From positions 1,426,001 through 1,490,000 of the forward strand of contig CBDEVO010000003.1 in the NCBI GenBank assembly GCA_965243615.1: DNA of 64,000 bases, written 5' to 3'. Numbering within the stretch: position 1 is the stretch's first letter; each line of letters opens with the position of its first letter. This DNA is from JAJEEA01 sp965243615. Lineage in GTDB: Bacteria > Acidobacteriota > Vicinamibacteria > Vicinamibacterales > UBA8438. The translations under genes and the position numbers were made by a program. The notes beneath the pieces were generated by a model that searched no databases, had not been told where the DNA came from, and saw only the letters and a list, made by a program, of their open reading frames with translations. This document shows, piece by piece, positions 1 through 8,729 of the stretch.

Positions 1-702
1 GCCTTCGAGGCCGAGCAAAACCGGCTGCGCCGCGAGCTTCGCATCGACACCGCCCTCGTCGGGGTGGGCGTCGACCGCCTCGACTACACCAAGGGGATTC
101 CCGAGCGCCTCAGCGCCCTCGACGCGCTGTTCACCCGGTGGCCCGGGCTCAACCGCCAGCTCACGTTCGTCCAGATCGCGGTGCCCTCCCGGTCGACGCT
201 CGACAGCTATGCCGCGGTCGAGGCCGACATCGACCGGCGCGTGGCCGAGATCAACACCAAGCACGCCCGGGCGGACGGCGTCGGCCCGATCCGCTACCGC
301 AAGTCGGCCCTGCGCATGCGGCGGCTGACGGCGCTGTACCGGCTCGCCGACTTCTGCATCGTCAGCTCGCTGCACGACGGCATGAACCTGGTGGCGAAGG
401 AGTTCGTGGCGGCCCGGGAGGATCTCGGCGGGGTCCTGGTGCTGAGCGAGCTCGCCGGGGCCGCCCAGGAGCTGACGGAAGCCGTCATCATCAATCCCTA
501 CGACGTCGAGGGGTTCGCCGACGGGCTCCAGCTCGCGCTCGACATGCAGCACGACGAGCGCGAGCGGCGCATGCGCGCCCTGCGGCGGGTGGTGGCGGGC
601 CGCGACGTCTTCCGTTGGGCCACCGAGATCCTGGAGGAGCTCGAGAACCTCGACACCCGCTCGCTGCCCCCCGCCCCCGGGCGGCTGCCCGGCCGGCGCT
701 GA
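1..702 (+). CDS. otsA: Trehalose-6-phosphate synthase, C-terminal part
   Basis: This is the 3' end of a GT20 trehalose-6-phosphate synthase, which makes trehalose 6-phosphate from a nucleotide-glucose donor and glucose 6-phosphate in the cytoplasm. The reading frame is open from base 1, so the N-terminal half lies outside the window; 233 residues are visible. Family landmarks seen are GVDRLDYTKGIPER near visible residues 22-35 and the donor-binding SLHDGMNLVAKEF stretch near residue 120. The end is rich in proline and arginine and not conserved. otsB lies 570 bases further on, on the opposite strand, so the trehalose pathway is local but not one operon. The assignment is secure. Confidence 0.95.
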   Translation, partial: AFEAEQNRLRRELRIDTALVGVGVDRLDYTKGIPERLSALDALFTRWPGLNRQLTFVQIAVPSRSTLDSYAAVEADIDRRVAEINTKHARADGVGPIRYRKSALRMRRLTALYRLADFCIVSSLHDGMNLVAKEFVAAREDLGGVLVLSELAGAAQELTEAVIINPYDVEGFADGLQLALDMQHDERERRMRALRRVVAGRDVFRWATEILEELENLDTRSLPPAPGRLPGRR

Positions 703-705
703 CCG

Positions 706-1197
706 CTAGGCGTCGTCGTCCTCCGCCTCCGCGTACACCTGGGGCGCCCGCTTCACCACCACGGTCAGGCCGAAGAGCACGATGAGGGTGGACGCGGCCA
801 GGCCCAGGCGGGCGCCGCGGCCCATCGTGGGGGCGACGACCGGGGCCGCGCTGCCGCCCTCGACGATGGCGCGGGCCTGCGAGGTGACCCAGCCCTGCTG
901 GCTGGCCGCCCGCTCCATCAGGCGCTCCGAGAGGAACAGGATGCCGAACGCGAGCAGCCCCACGAGGAGCAGCGGATGCCGCGAGTTCTTCTGCGTGACG
1001 ATGCTTGCCACCGCAAGGCCGATGGCCGCCGCGGCCAGGGCCAGGATCCACAGGCCGGCGAGGTCCGGCACCCCGCCGAAGCGCTGCTCGCCGACCTCGA
1101 TCCAGGGCATGAACGCGCTCGCGGCGAGCAGCAGGCCGGCGCCGATGGGAAAGTAGTAGGCGCGCATCGGGTGCCGCACGACATCGCCTAGCGTCAT
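706..1197 (-). CDS. Four-helix membrane protein, unknown function
   Basis: The 163-residue product has four hydrophobic segments (about residues 13-32, 45-68, 76-92 and 130-148) and a short acidic tail, so it is probably an inner-membrane protein. The first loop contains a short stretch before the second helix that reads FGGVPDLAGLW, and a basic TQKNSRH turn lies between helices two and three. I do not recognise a family. It sits between otsA and otsB, ending 3 bases after the otsA stop on the other strand, and is co-directional with otsB, 76 bases downstream of it. The start is the first methionine in an otherwise hydrophobic N-terminus. No functional claim is made. Confidence 0.6.
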   Translation of the reverse strand: MTLGDVVRHPMRAYYFPIGAGLLLAASAFMPWIEVGEQRFGGVPDLAGLWILALAAAAIGLAVASIVTQKNSRHPLLLVGLLAFGILFLSERLMERAASQQGWVTSQARAIVEGGSAAPVVAPTMGRGARLGLAASTLIVLFGLTVVVKRAPQVYAEAEDDDA

Positions 1198-1273
1198 GGG
1201 CGCCAGTGTAGCACCGGCGGCGTCACCGGATGGATGGCCGCGCCTCGACGCGACCCTCTGCGAGGTCGCGCGG

Positions 1274-2146
1274 TCAGCGATCCGCGGTTAGGGTGACGAG
1301 GCGGTCGAGGAGCCGTTCGACGGCGACGGGGTCGGGCAGGCGGTGGGCCGCGGCCGACGGGGCCCGGCCGACAATGACGGTCACGCCGCGGTCGCCGACC
1401 GCCTCGAACGCATGCTCGTCGGTGCGGTCGTCACCCAGGTAGACCGTGCGCATGGGCGCCCCGAGACGGCGGGTCGCGTCGGCCTCGATCCAGCGGACCG
1501 CGTTCCCCTTGTTCCAGGCGATGTCCGGGAGCAGCTCGAGCACGTGGTGCCCGCGCTGGACCCGGGCGCGTCCCGCGCGGAGGGCGGGGGAGACGAGCGC
1601 CCAGAAGGTCTCCTCGGCCCGCGCCCGGTCGTCGGGGGCGGCGGCGCGGACGTGCAGGGCCACCGACAGGTGCTTGTCTTCCAGAAAGACCCCGTCGAGG
1701 TGACGGACGGCGGCGGCCAGCGATGCCCGCAGCTCCTGCAGCCGGTCGCGGTAGGCGGCGAGCTGGTCGACGGTGAAGCCGCCGTCGGGGCCGAGGATCT
1801 CCATGCCGTGGAGGCCCGCGTAGTAGACCGGCCCGTCGAGGGCAGCGCGGCCCCGGATGTCGGCGGCCCGCCGTCCGCTGACGATACCCACGCAGAGGGT
1901 GGGCCGGCGGGCGAGGGCGGACAGGGCGGCGCGGCGCGACTCGGCGAGCTGCACGGACTCCGGGTCGTTCCGGAACTCGCACAACGTCCCGTCGAAATCG
2001 CTCAGCAGGAGTACCCGGGAAGGGCCGCGGGCGAGGATCGCCTCCGCGATGTCCGCCACCGACGAGAGTGCGGTCGGACCGCCCGGGCGCGAGTCCGGAG
2101 ACCGCCGATCAGCGTCGGGTGGTCCGGGACGACCCGGGTCGGTCAT
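1274..2146 (-). CDS. otsB: Trehalose-6-phosphate phosphatase
   Basis: A HAD-superfamily phosphatase that removes the phosphate from trehalose 6-phosphate to give trehalose, the partner step to otsA. The nucleophile motif LLSDFDGTLCEF is at residues 47-58 (Asp50 nucleophile, Asp52 acid/base), followed by VSGRRAADI (motif II region) and the C-terminal GDDRTDEHAFEAV motif. At 290 residues it is slightly longer than the usual 230-270 because of a low-complexity N-terminus rich in Pro/Asp; the true start may be a downstream codon near the VADIAEAIL stretch. As called, its start overlaps the 3' end of the DUF6152 gene by 38 bases on the same strand, suggesting co-transcription. Confidence 0.92.
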   Translation of the reverse strand: MTDPGRPGPPDADRRSPDSRPGGPTALSSVADIAEAILARGPSRVLLLSDFDGTLCEFRNDPESVQLAESRRAALSALARRPTLCVGIVSGRRAADIRGRAALDGPVYYAGLHGMEILGPDGGFTVDQLAAYRDRLQELRASLAAAVRHLDGVFLEDKHLSVALHVRAAAPDDRARAEETFWALVSPALRAGRARVQRGHHVLELLPDIAWNKGNAVRWIEADATRRLGAPMRTVYLGDDRTDEHAFEAVGDRGVTVIVGRAPSAAAHRLPDPVAVERLLDRLVTLTADR

Positions 2147-2564
2147 TGGAACCGGCGCTAAGCGTGGCCGGCGGGGCCGGCTCGCACAAGTTGTCCTCGG
2201 CGTCCGAAGCCGGCGCGCCCGGGAGAACCCGGGTCACGTTCAGCAGATACAGCCGGTAGGCGCCCGGGTCTCGTCCCGGGTTGCCGCACATCTTCACGCG
2301 GTCGCCGACGTTGATGTCGCCTGCGGTCCAGCCCAGGCGCCGGAGCCGGCTCGCGGCGCGCCATTCGACGGCCCAGGTGTGGAGGTCGCCGTCGCGATCC
2401 GCCACCCGGAGATGCACCATCGAGTGCGGGTTGCCGAACAGGAAGGACGTCACGTCGCCTTCGAGGACGATGGTGCGTTCCTCGTCGTAGACCTCCGAGA
2501 TGGGGTGATGGGCGTGAACCAGACTGGCGCCGGCGACGATCAGCACGGCCAGATAGCGCGTCAT
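2109..2564 (-). CDS. DUF6152-family secreted protein
   Basis: The 151-residue protein starts with a signal peptide (MTRYLAVLIVAGASLVHAHH) and carries the DUF6152 pattern: HHPISEVYDEER, then GNPHSMVHL and WAVEWRAASRLRRLGW, then GDRVKMCGNPG. Members are small exported proteins of unknown function, common in Acidobacteria and Proteobacteria. The start was chosen because GGAGGG lies 6-7 bases upstream and because it creates the signal peptide. The last 38 bases overlap the called otsB start in another frame, so the C-terminal 40 residues, rich in Ser/Arg/Pro, may be poorly constrained. Confidence 0.8.
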   Translation of the reverse strand: MTRYLAVLIVAGASLVHAHHPISEVYDEERTIVLEGDVTSFLFGNPHSMVHLRVADRDGDLHTWAVEWRAASRLRRLGWTAGDINVGDRVKMCGNPGRDPGAYRLYLLNVTRVLPGAPASDAEDNLCEPAPPATLSAGSNDRPGSSRTTRR

Positions 2565-2934
2565 CGTTCCCTCCCTCGGAGCCCCCGCGGGCCTGCGGTC
2601 CCGGCGACCGATCGCTATCATACTGCGGGACGGCTCGCGGTTCATTCCTGAAGTTTGTCTGAACGTGCGCTGGCGGGGCACGCCTCGCGCCGGGGATCGG
2701 CGCGGACTGCTGTAGGCTTGGTCGGGCGGGCGGCGGCGCCGCGGGGCGGCGGTGTCCGGAGGCAGGAGTTCGCGCCGCAGAACGGTGCGTGACTGGCGCG
2801 GGCACGACGGGGGCGGGCGTCGGCGGCGATGCCGGGCTGCGCCCGCCGGGACGCGGTTCGAAGGCCGTCGACCCCGTCAGGAACCGTCAGGCGTGTCCGG
2901 GGCCGCCGGACGCGTTCGGAGGCCGTGAGAAGAG
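2565..2934. other. Divergent intergenic region without a gene
   Basis: This 370-base stretch separates the leftward DUF6152 gene from the rightward two-component operon and must hold both promoters. I see no convincing coding frame. A TATGAT-like element on the minus strand near 2616-2621 could be the -10 box of the DUF6152 gene, but no -35 box is at the right distance. No clear sigma-70 pair is visible for the regulator gene, which begins after a weak GAGAAGAG. Confidence 0.4.
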
Positions 2935-3684
2935 ATGCCGCCGACTACCACGGGTTCGCCGGAGACCGGCGCCGCCGAGGGGCCGCGGTCGGGACCTGCC
3001 GGCCGCCTGCTCGTCGTCGAGGACGAGGAGAAGGTCGCCCTCGCCCTGCGCGAGGGCCTCGAGGGCGAGGGGTACGACGTCGTGGTCGAGACCACCGGCG
3101 AGGGCGCCTTCTTCCGCCTCGCGCGCGACCGGTTCGAGGTCGTCCTCCTCGACCTGATGCTGCCGGGGCGCGACGGCCTCGAGATCCTGTCGACCCTGCG
3201 CAAGCAGGGGCTCGACACGCCGGTGGTGGTGCTGACGGCGCGGGACACCCTGGAAGACCGGGTCGTCGGGCTCGACGCGGGGGCCGACGACTACCTGGTG
3301 AAGCCGTTCGCGTTCGCCGAGCTGCTCGCCCGTCTCCGCGCCGTCGCCCGCCGTGGGCGGGTGAACGACGCCGACCGCCTCGCCGTCGACACGCTCGAGA
3401 TCGACCGGGCGACCCGCCGGGTCGCGCGCGACGGGCAGCCCATCGAGCTGACCGCGAAGGAGTTCGACCTGTTGCACTACCTGACGCGCAGCGCTCGCCA
3501 GGTCGTGTCGCGGGACACCCTGGCCCGCGAGGTCTGGCGCGAGACGGCCCGCAGCACCACCCTCGACAACGTCATCGACGTCCACATCTCCCGGCTGCGC
3601 CGCAAGATCGACCTCGACCATCCCGTCAAGCTGATCCACACCGTCCGCGGGGTCGGCTTCATGCTGCGGGCGGGTGAGCCGTGA
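2935..3684 (+). CDS. OmpR/PhoB-family response regulator
   Basis: A 249-residue DNA-binding response regulator. The receiver domain spans about residues 23-138 with the acidic pair at VVEDEEK, the phospho-acceptor Asp73 in VVLLDLMLPGRDG, the conserved Thr in VVVLTARD and Lys in DYLVKPFAFAE. A winged-helix Trans_reg_C domain follows (about 152-246), ending in the typical HTVRGVGFMLR strand. An extra 22-residue polar N-terminus precedes the receiver, so the true start could be downstream. The stop overlaps the GTG of the histidine kinase gene (GTGA), a standard translationally coupled pair. The regulon cannot be told from sequence. Confidence 0.93.
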   Translation: MPPTTTGSPETGAAEGPRSGPAGRLLVVEDEEKVALALREGLEGEGYDVVVETTGEGAFFRLARDRFEVVLLDLMLPGRDGLEILSTLRKQGLDTPVVVLTARDTLEDRVVGLDAGADDYLVKPFAFAELLARLRAVARRGRVNDADRLAVDTLEIDRATRRVARDGQPIELTAKEFDLLHYLTRSARQVVSRDTLAREVWRETARSTTLDNVIDVHISRLRRKIDLDHPVKLIHTVRGVGFMLRAGEP

Positions 3685-5102
3685 GCTGGCGCTGGGGTCC
3701 GCACACGCTGCGGGCGCGGCTGACGCTCTGGTACATGGCGGTCATGATGGCGGTGTTGGGGGTCTACGTCTCGGTGGTGCTGGCCCTGGTGGCCCGCAAC
3801 CTGTCGGGGGCCCTCGACGCTCGCCTGCGCAGCGACTTCCGCTGGGCGGCGGAAATGGCCGAGCAGGGTCCCGACGGCTCCCTGTCGTGGTTCGAGGGAG
3901 AGCCGTGGACGGACAGCCCCTGGCTCCAGGTCTGGAGTCCCGCGGGCGAGCTCGTCTACCGGACGTCGGTCGCGGTGCGCCTGCCGGTGCCGGCGAGCGA
4001 GGCGCTCGTCGACGAGGCGGACGGCCGGATCCGGTCGCTGCCGACCGAGCCGGCGCCGTTCCGGATCCTGGGCGACCGGGCCACCGTGGCGGGGCGGCCG
4101 GTGGTGATACAGGTCGGCCGTTCCGAGGCCTTCATGCGGCTCGAGGTGCGCGAGCTCGCGATCCTCCTGCTGCTTGGGCTGCCGCTGACGGTGGCGGTGG
4201 CCGGCGCCGCCGGCTATCTCCTGGCTCGGGGAGCGCTGTCGCCGCTGCACCGCATGGCCGAGCGGGCCCGCGCCATCACCGCCGCCAATCTCGACGAGCG
4301 GCTGCCCATCGACAGCCCGCGCGACGAGCTCGGCCGGCTCGCGGCGGTGTTCAACGACACCCTCGGCCGGCTGGAGTCCTCGTTCAAGCAGATGCGGCAG
4401 TTCACGTCCGACGTCTCGCACGAGCTGCGGACGCCGCTGACGGCCATCCGCAGCGTCGGCGAGGTCGGCCTGCGCGAGCATCGCGACGCCGCTTCCTACG
4501 AGCAGGTCATCCAGAGCATGCTCGAGGAGACCGACCGGCTGACGCGCCTCGTCGACCGTTTGCTGCTCGTGTCGCGCGCCGACCGCGGCGATCTCGCGCT
4601 GTCGCACCGCCCGGTCGAGCTCGGCGCCCTCGCCGACGACGTGGCCGCCCATCTCGGGGTGCTGGCGGAGGAGAAGAGGCAGTCGATGACGGTCGAGCAC
4701 CAGGCCCGGGCGCGGTGTCTCGGCGACCAGATCGCACTGCGGCAGGCCGTCATCAACCTCGTCGACAACGCGATTCGGTACACGCCGGCCGAGGGCGAGA
4801 TACGGCTCCGCGTGGCCGTCTCGTCCGGCAGCGCGGTGCTCGACGTGACCGACACGGGGCCGGGCATTCCCGGCCGCGACCGGTCCCGGCTCTTCGAACG
4901 GTTCTACCGGGGCGCGCAGGGGGGGGCTTCCGGGGGCAGCGGCCTGGGGCTCTCCATCGCCAAGTGGGCGGTCGAGGCCAATCACGGCCGGCTCGCCTAC
5001 GAGCGCATCGACGGCCGCGGCAGCCGGTTCCGAATCACCCTCCCGCTGGCGCCCGCCCCGGCGGTGGAGGAGCCGGCGCCGCTGGCGATGGGCGGTGCGT
5101 GA
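3681..5102 (+). CDS. Sensor histidine kinase, HAMP type
   Basis: A 473-residue membrane histidine kinase partnered with the regulator just upstream (4-base GTGA overlap). It has two transmembrane helices (about 14-35 and 153-178) that enclose a periplasmic sensor of about 115 residues, a HAMP linker (180-232), an HisKA domain with the H-box SDVSHELRTPL (His about residue 247), and a HATPase_c domain with the N-box NLVDNAIRYTP, the G1 box DTGPGIP and GGSGLGLSIAKW. The layout resembles CusS/heavy-metal-type and other OmpR-coupled kinases, but nothing local identifies the signal. Confidence 0.93.
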   Translation: MSWRWGPHTLRARLTLWYMAVMMAVLGVYVSVVLALVARNLSGALDARLRSDFRWAAEMAEQGPDGSLSWFEGEPWTDSPWLQVWSPAGELVYRTSVAVRLPVPASEALVDEADGRIRSLPTEPAPFRILGDRATVAGRPVVIQVGRSEAFMRLEVRELAILLLLGLPLTVAVAGAAGYLLARGALSPLHRMAERARAITAANLDERLPIDSPRDELGRLAAVFNDTLGRLESSFKQMRQFTSDVSHELRTPLTAIRSVGEVGLREHRDAASYEQVIQSMLEETDRLTRLVDRLLLVSRADRGDLALSHRPVELGALADDVAAHLGVLAEEKRQSMTVEHQARARCLGDQIALRQAVINLVDNAIRYTPAEGEIRLRVAVSSGSAVLDVTDTGPGIPGRDRSRLFERFYRGAQGGASGGSGLGLSIAKWAVEANHGRLAYERIDGRGSRFRITLPLAPAPAVEEPAPLAMGGA

Positions 5103-5178
5103 CGTCCGATGCCCCGCCCGTTCCGGGCGTCGACGCGCGCGGTTGCCTGGAGCGGGCGCTCCGGCGTACGATAATCGC

Positions 5179-6300
5179 GTGCGAGACGTTGCCGTCGCTC
5201 CGCCGTCGCCCACGCGGCTCGCCCGGATCGGGCTCCTCGACATCGCCGAGAAGCTCGACGCCGGGGTGCGGCTGAGCCACGCCGACGGCGTGCGTCTGCT
5301 CGCCTGCCCCGACCTGCTGGCCCTGGGCTGGCTCGCCAACCGCGAGCGCGAGCGCCGGCACGCCGGGCGGACGTACTTCAACCACAACATCCGCATCGAG
5401 GCGACCAACGTCTGCGTGGCGAGCTGCCTGTTCTGCGCGTTCGCGCGGCTGCAGCCCGGCGACGACGGCGCCTATACCCTGACCCTCGAGCAGGTGTGGG
5501 ACAAGCTGCGGTCCCGCCGGGACCAGGCCCTGACCGAGGTGCACGTGGTCAATGGCCTGCACCCGGACCTGCCGTTCGACTACTACCTGGAGCTGCTGCG
5601 GGGGCTCAAGCGCATCCGCCCCGAGGTGCACCTGAAGTGCTTCACGGCGGTGGAGATCGCGTTCTTCGCGGACCTCTACGGCAGGACCGACGAGCAGGTG
5701 CTGCGCGAGCTGATGGCGGCGGGGCTCGACTCGCTGCCCGGGGGCGGGGCCGAGGTGTTCGCCGAGCGCGTCCGCCGCAAGATCTGCCACGACAAGTGCG
5801 GCACCGAGCGCTACCTCGACATCCACCGCACCGCGCACCGGCTCGGCATGCGCTCGAACGTGACGATGCTCTACGGGCACATCGAGACCGACGAGGAGCG
5901 GGTCGACCACATGCTGCGGGCCCGCGCCCTGCAGGACGAGACGGGCGGGTTCCAGGCGTTCATCCCGCTCGCGTTCCATCCCGACAACAACCAGATGCGG
6001 AAGCTGCCGGCCCCGACCGCGGCGGACACGCTGCGGGTGCACGCGGTGGCGCGGCTCGTGCTCGACAATGTGCCCCACATCAAGGCGTTCTGGATCGCGA
6101 CGGGGGTCGAGACGGCGCAGACGGCCCTGTGGTTCGGCGTCGACGACCTCGACGGGACGGTCCAGGAGGAGCAGATCTACCACATGGCCGGCGCCCGGAC
6201 GCCGGAAGCGATGACCACCGACGACATCAGCCGGCTCATCCGGATCGCGGGCCGCGATCCGGTCGAGCGCGATACGCTCTACAACGTCATCTCGGCTTGA
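5179..6300 (+). CDS. mqnE: Aminofutalosine synthase
   Basis: Radical SAM enzyme of the futalosine menaquinone pathway, joining the mqnA product to an adenosyl radical to form aminofutalosine. The cluster motif CVASCLFC (C-x3-C-x2-C, Cys79, 83, 86 from this start) is followed by family-specific stretches TEVHVVNGLHPDLPFDYY, GHIETDEERVDHM and FQAFIPLAFHPDNN and the C-terminal YHMAGARTPEAM. The length (373) fits the family. GTG at 5179 is preferred over in-frame positions nearer 5095 because the intervening residues are Arg/Pro-rich and the conserved region begins at residue 12 or so. It shows that this organism makes menaquinone by the futalosine route; no other mqn genes are in the window. Confidence 0.93.
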   Translation: MRDVAVAPPSPTRLARIGLLDIAEKLDAGVRLSHADGVRLLACPDLLALGWLANRERERRHAGRTYFNHNIRIEATNVCVASCLFCAFARLQPGDDGAYTLTLEQVWDKLRSRRDQALTEVHVVNGLHPDLPFDYYLELLRGLKRIRPEVHLKCFTAVEIAFFADLYGRTDEQVLRELMAAGLDSLPGGGAEVFAERVRRKICHDKCGTERYLDIHRTAHRLGMRSNVTMLYGHIETDEERVDHMLRARALQDETGGFQAFIPLAFHPDNNQMRKLPAPTAADTLRVHAVARLVLDNVPHIKAFWIATGVETAQTALWFGVDDLDGTVQEEQIYHMAGARTPEAMTTDDISRLIRIAGRDPVERDTLYNVISA

Positions 6301-6379
6301 GTCCGAGCGGCCGGACTCCCGGACCCCGCCCGGACACGGTCTTCTCTCAACCCCCGGAACCCGAAGGAGAGTTTCTCGC

Positions 6380-6979
6380 ATGGCGCACGAGCTTCCCGGT
6401 TTGCCCTATGGTTTCGACGCACTCGCCCCGCACATCGACGAGCAGACGATGCGCATTCACCATGGCAAGCACCACGCGACCTACGTCGCCAAGCTGAACG
6501 GCGCCCTCGAGGGCCATCCCGACCTCCAGGGCCGGAGCGTGGAGGAGCTCGTCGGCGATCTCGACGCGGTGCCCGAGGGCATCCGCACCGCGGTGCGCAA
6601 CAACGGCGGCGGGCACGCGAACCACACCCTTTTCTGGCAGGTCATGGCCCCGAACGCGGGCGGCGCGCCGACCGGGGCCGCCGCCGACGCCATCGCCGGC
6701 GCCTTCGGCACTTTCGATACCTTCAAGGAGAAGTTCGCGGCGGCCGCAGTCGGCCGCTTCGGCAGCGGCTGGGCGTGGCTCGTCAAGGACGGCGGAAGCG
6801 TCTCCATCGAGAGCACCCCGAACCAGGACACCCCGCTGATGAGCGGCCGGGTGCCCGTGCTGGGGCTCGACGTGTGGGAGCACGCCTACTACCTGAACTA
6901 CCAGAACCGGCGCCCCGACTACATCGCGGCGTGGTGGAACGTCGTGAGCTGGGACGAGGTCAACCGCCGGCTGGGCTAG
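6380..6979 (+). CDS. sodA: Superoxide dismutase, Mn/Fe family
   Basis: A 199-residue cytoplasmic superoxide dismutase of the Mn/Fe family, preceded by a GAAGGAGAG ribosome site. Metal ligands lie in MRIHHGKHH (N-terminal His), GGGHANHTLFW (second His) and LDVWEHAYYLNY (Asp and His). The outer-sphere glutamine appears to sit in NQDTPLMSG rather than next to the second His, and GGH replaces the AAQ of iron enzymes, so a manganese or cambialistic enzyme is more likely. The stop codon is immediately followed by the start of the membrane protein gene, so the two are probably co-transcribed. Confidence 0.95.
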   Translation: MAHELPGLPYGFDALAPHIDEQTMRIHHGKHHATYVAKLNGALEGHPDLQGRSVEELVGDLDAVPEGIRTAVRNNGGGHANHTLFWQVMAPNAGGAPTGAAADAIAGAFGTFDTFKEKFAAAAVGRFGSGWAWLVKDGGSVSIESTPNQDTPLMSGRVPVLGLDVWEHAYYLNYQNRRPDYIAAWWNVVSWDEVNRRLG

Positions 6980-7783
6980 ATGACCCTCTCCTTCGTCCTT
7001 TTCCTGTTCCTCGCCCACCTCGGGATCGGCATCGTCTTCACCCTGGTCCTGGTGGGGAAGGAGGCCGGCGTCAAGTTCTTCCGGTTCAACGCCGGCTTCG
7101 CGGCGGTACTGCTGCTCGTGGCCCTCGCCATGCGCCCGGAGGCGGTGCGCCTGGGCACCGACGTCCAGGGCGTGGCCCTCGCCTTGCTGCTGACCGCGAC
7201 CGGCGCCGTGCTCGTCTACTGGGCGACCATCGGACGCGTGCTGGCGCGGTTGCGGCCGCTGTGGGTGTGGACGGCGGTGCTCTCCGGCGGCGGTGCTCTC
7301 GTGGCCCAGGGATTGGCCGCGGCCGGCGGCGGGGGCCTGCCGGCGGCCCTGACCGCGGCGAGCTTCCTGACCTCGGCCGCCCTGCTGGGGGGCACGTCCA
7401 CGGCGATGATCCTGGGCCACTGGTACCTGGTGCTGCCGTCCATGGACGTGTCGCTGCTGCAGGCCGTGGTGCGCTTCCACATCGGCTCGACGGCGCTGCG
7501 CATCGTCGTCGTGGCCGCCGCGGTGTGGTGGGCGATCGCGGTGGCCGAGCTGCCGGGCGTTCCCTTCGACCGCTACGTCCTGTCGATCGACGGCGTGTTC
7601 TTCTGGCAGCGGGTGCTGTTCGGCCTGCTGGGGCCGGTGGTCCTGGCGTACCTGACGTGGGAGACCGCGAAGATCCGGTCCACCCAGTCCGCGACCGGCA
7701 TCCTCTACGTCGACTTCTTCACCGTCATCGTGGGCGAGGTGCTCGCGAAGTACCTGCTCGTGGCCACTTCGGTGCCGGTCTGA
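6980..7783 (+). CDS. Polytopic membrane protein, unknown function
   Basis: The 267-residue product is almost wholly hydrophobic, with seven or eight predicted transmembrane helices and short loops. Conserved-looking polar residues within the membrane parts include LGHWYLVLPSMD and VRFHIGSTALR, which could bind heme or a proton, but I recognise no named family. The start ATG abuts the sodA stop with no spacer (TAG-ATG), which implies translational coupling. The zinc-ribbon protein gene follows 5 bases after its stop. The tight sodA-membrane-ribbon order suggests a shared stress or respiratory role; this is inference only. Confidence 0.75.
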   Translation: MTLSFVLFLFLAHLGIGIVFTLVLVGKEAGVKFFRFNAGFAAVLLLVALAMRPEAVRLGTDVQGVALALLLTATGAVLVYWATIGRVLARLRPLWVWTAVLSGGGALVAQGLAAAGGGGLPAALTAASFLTSAALLGGTSTAMILGHWYLVLPSMDVSLLQAVVRFHIGSTALRIVVVAAAVWWAIAVAELPGVPFDRYVLSIDGVFFWQRVLFGLLGPVVLAYLTWETAKIRSTQSATGILYVDFFTVIVGEVLAKYLLVATSVPV

Positions 7784-7788
7784 TCGCC

Positions 7789-8253
7789 ATGGAAGTCACC
7801 GTTCGCTGCCACCAGTGCGACAGCGCCCTCCCGTTGCGGCCGGACGACGAGTCGGCGCAGATCGACTGCGGCCGGTGCGGCCAAGCCTTCCTGCTGTCGT
7901 TCTCCGACGCGGTCCGCGCCGATCGGCAGGTGGACCGGTGCCCGGTCTGCAAGGGTGGCGACTTCTACCTGCGGAAGGACTTCGACCCCAAGCTCGGGGT
8001 GACCATCGTGGTCATCGGGGCGCTGATCAGCGCCGGCTTCTACTACTTCGGCCTCGACCTCGTCGCCTACGGCGTCCTCGCCGCCGCCACCCTCATCGAC
8101 CTCGCCATCTACAGCCGGCTGAGCGACCTCACCGTCTGCTACCGGTGCCACGCCGAGTTCCGCGGCGGCTACGAGCGTACCGCGGGGGCCTTCGACCTGC
8201 ACACCGCCGACGTGCTCGAGCCGGAGTACGAGCGGCAGGTCGGCAAGCGCTAG
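7789..8253 (+). CDS. Zinc-ribbon membrane protein
   Basis: A 154-residue protein with an N-terminal rubredoxin-like zinc ribbon (CHQC at residues 7-10, CGRC about 28-31), a second ribbon half CPVC at about 52, two adjacent transmembrane helices (about 72-112) and a final CYRC-x-AEF pair. The four CxxC motifs suggest two zinc sites, one of them split by the membrane hairpin. Many such proteins are uncharacterised. It is the third gene after sodA and ends with a stop codon that overlaps by 4 bases the stop of the convergent small secreted protein gene. Confidence 0.75.
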   Translation: MEVTVRCHQCDSALPLRPDDESAQIDCGRCGQAFLLSFSDAVRADRQVDRCPVCKGGDFYLRKDFDPKLGVTIVVIGALISAGFYYFGLDLVAYGVLAAATLIDLAIYSRLSDLTVCYRCHAEFRGGYERTAGAFDLHTADVLEPEYERQVGKR

Positions 8254-8537
8254 CGGAAGATCCGCGCGCCAACGACAACGGGGCGGCAGTCTTCGATTGC
8301 GCCGGAAGGCGGGAACGCACATTCGAGGGCGTGGCCGAAACCCATGCCGGTGGTCACCTGCGTGGGATCGATGATGACCGTCCCGACGTCCACCCCCGGC
8401 GGCACGTCCGTGCTCGCGCCGCCCTGCGTCTGTACGTGGGTCGGCGTCAGGAGGGTGATTCCGAGCGCCGTCGCCGCCGCCACCGCCAGGGCCGGGCGTC
8501 GCAGCCAGGTCCGGTTCGTTCGGTTCTCGAACATCAT
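8250..8537 (-). CDS. Small secreted protein, unknown
   Basis: This 95-residue protein has a basic N-terminus and hydrophobic segment (about residues 13-31) typical of a signal peptide, then a Gly/Pro/Val-rich mature part with two cysteines (LECAF and EDCRP) that could form a disulfide. No family is recognised. Two adjacent ATG codons (8537 and 8534) compete as start. Its stop overlaps the stop of the convergent zinc-ribbon gene by 4 bases. Coding potential rests mainly on the signal peptide, so confidence is moderate. Confidence 0.5.
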   Translation of the reverse strand: MMFENRTNRTWLRRPALAVAAATALGITLLTPTHVQTQGGASTDVPPGVDVGTVIIDPTQVTTGMGFGHALECAFPPSGAIEDCRPVVVGARIFR

Positions 8538-8729
8538 CGACTCCAGTGCGTCAGAGGCGCCGCCCGCCCGGAACGCCCATGATCGGGTGCAGGTGCCGGC
8601 GCGTCTCCGCATTGAATGAAGCCGCCCGCTCGCAACGGTGGACGAAACGGGAACGGACGGTGTACCGTGAGCCCGTCGCGGTTGTGCGACCAGTGCAACG
8701 TTGGGCAGAAGCGAACCAGGAGGAGAACA

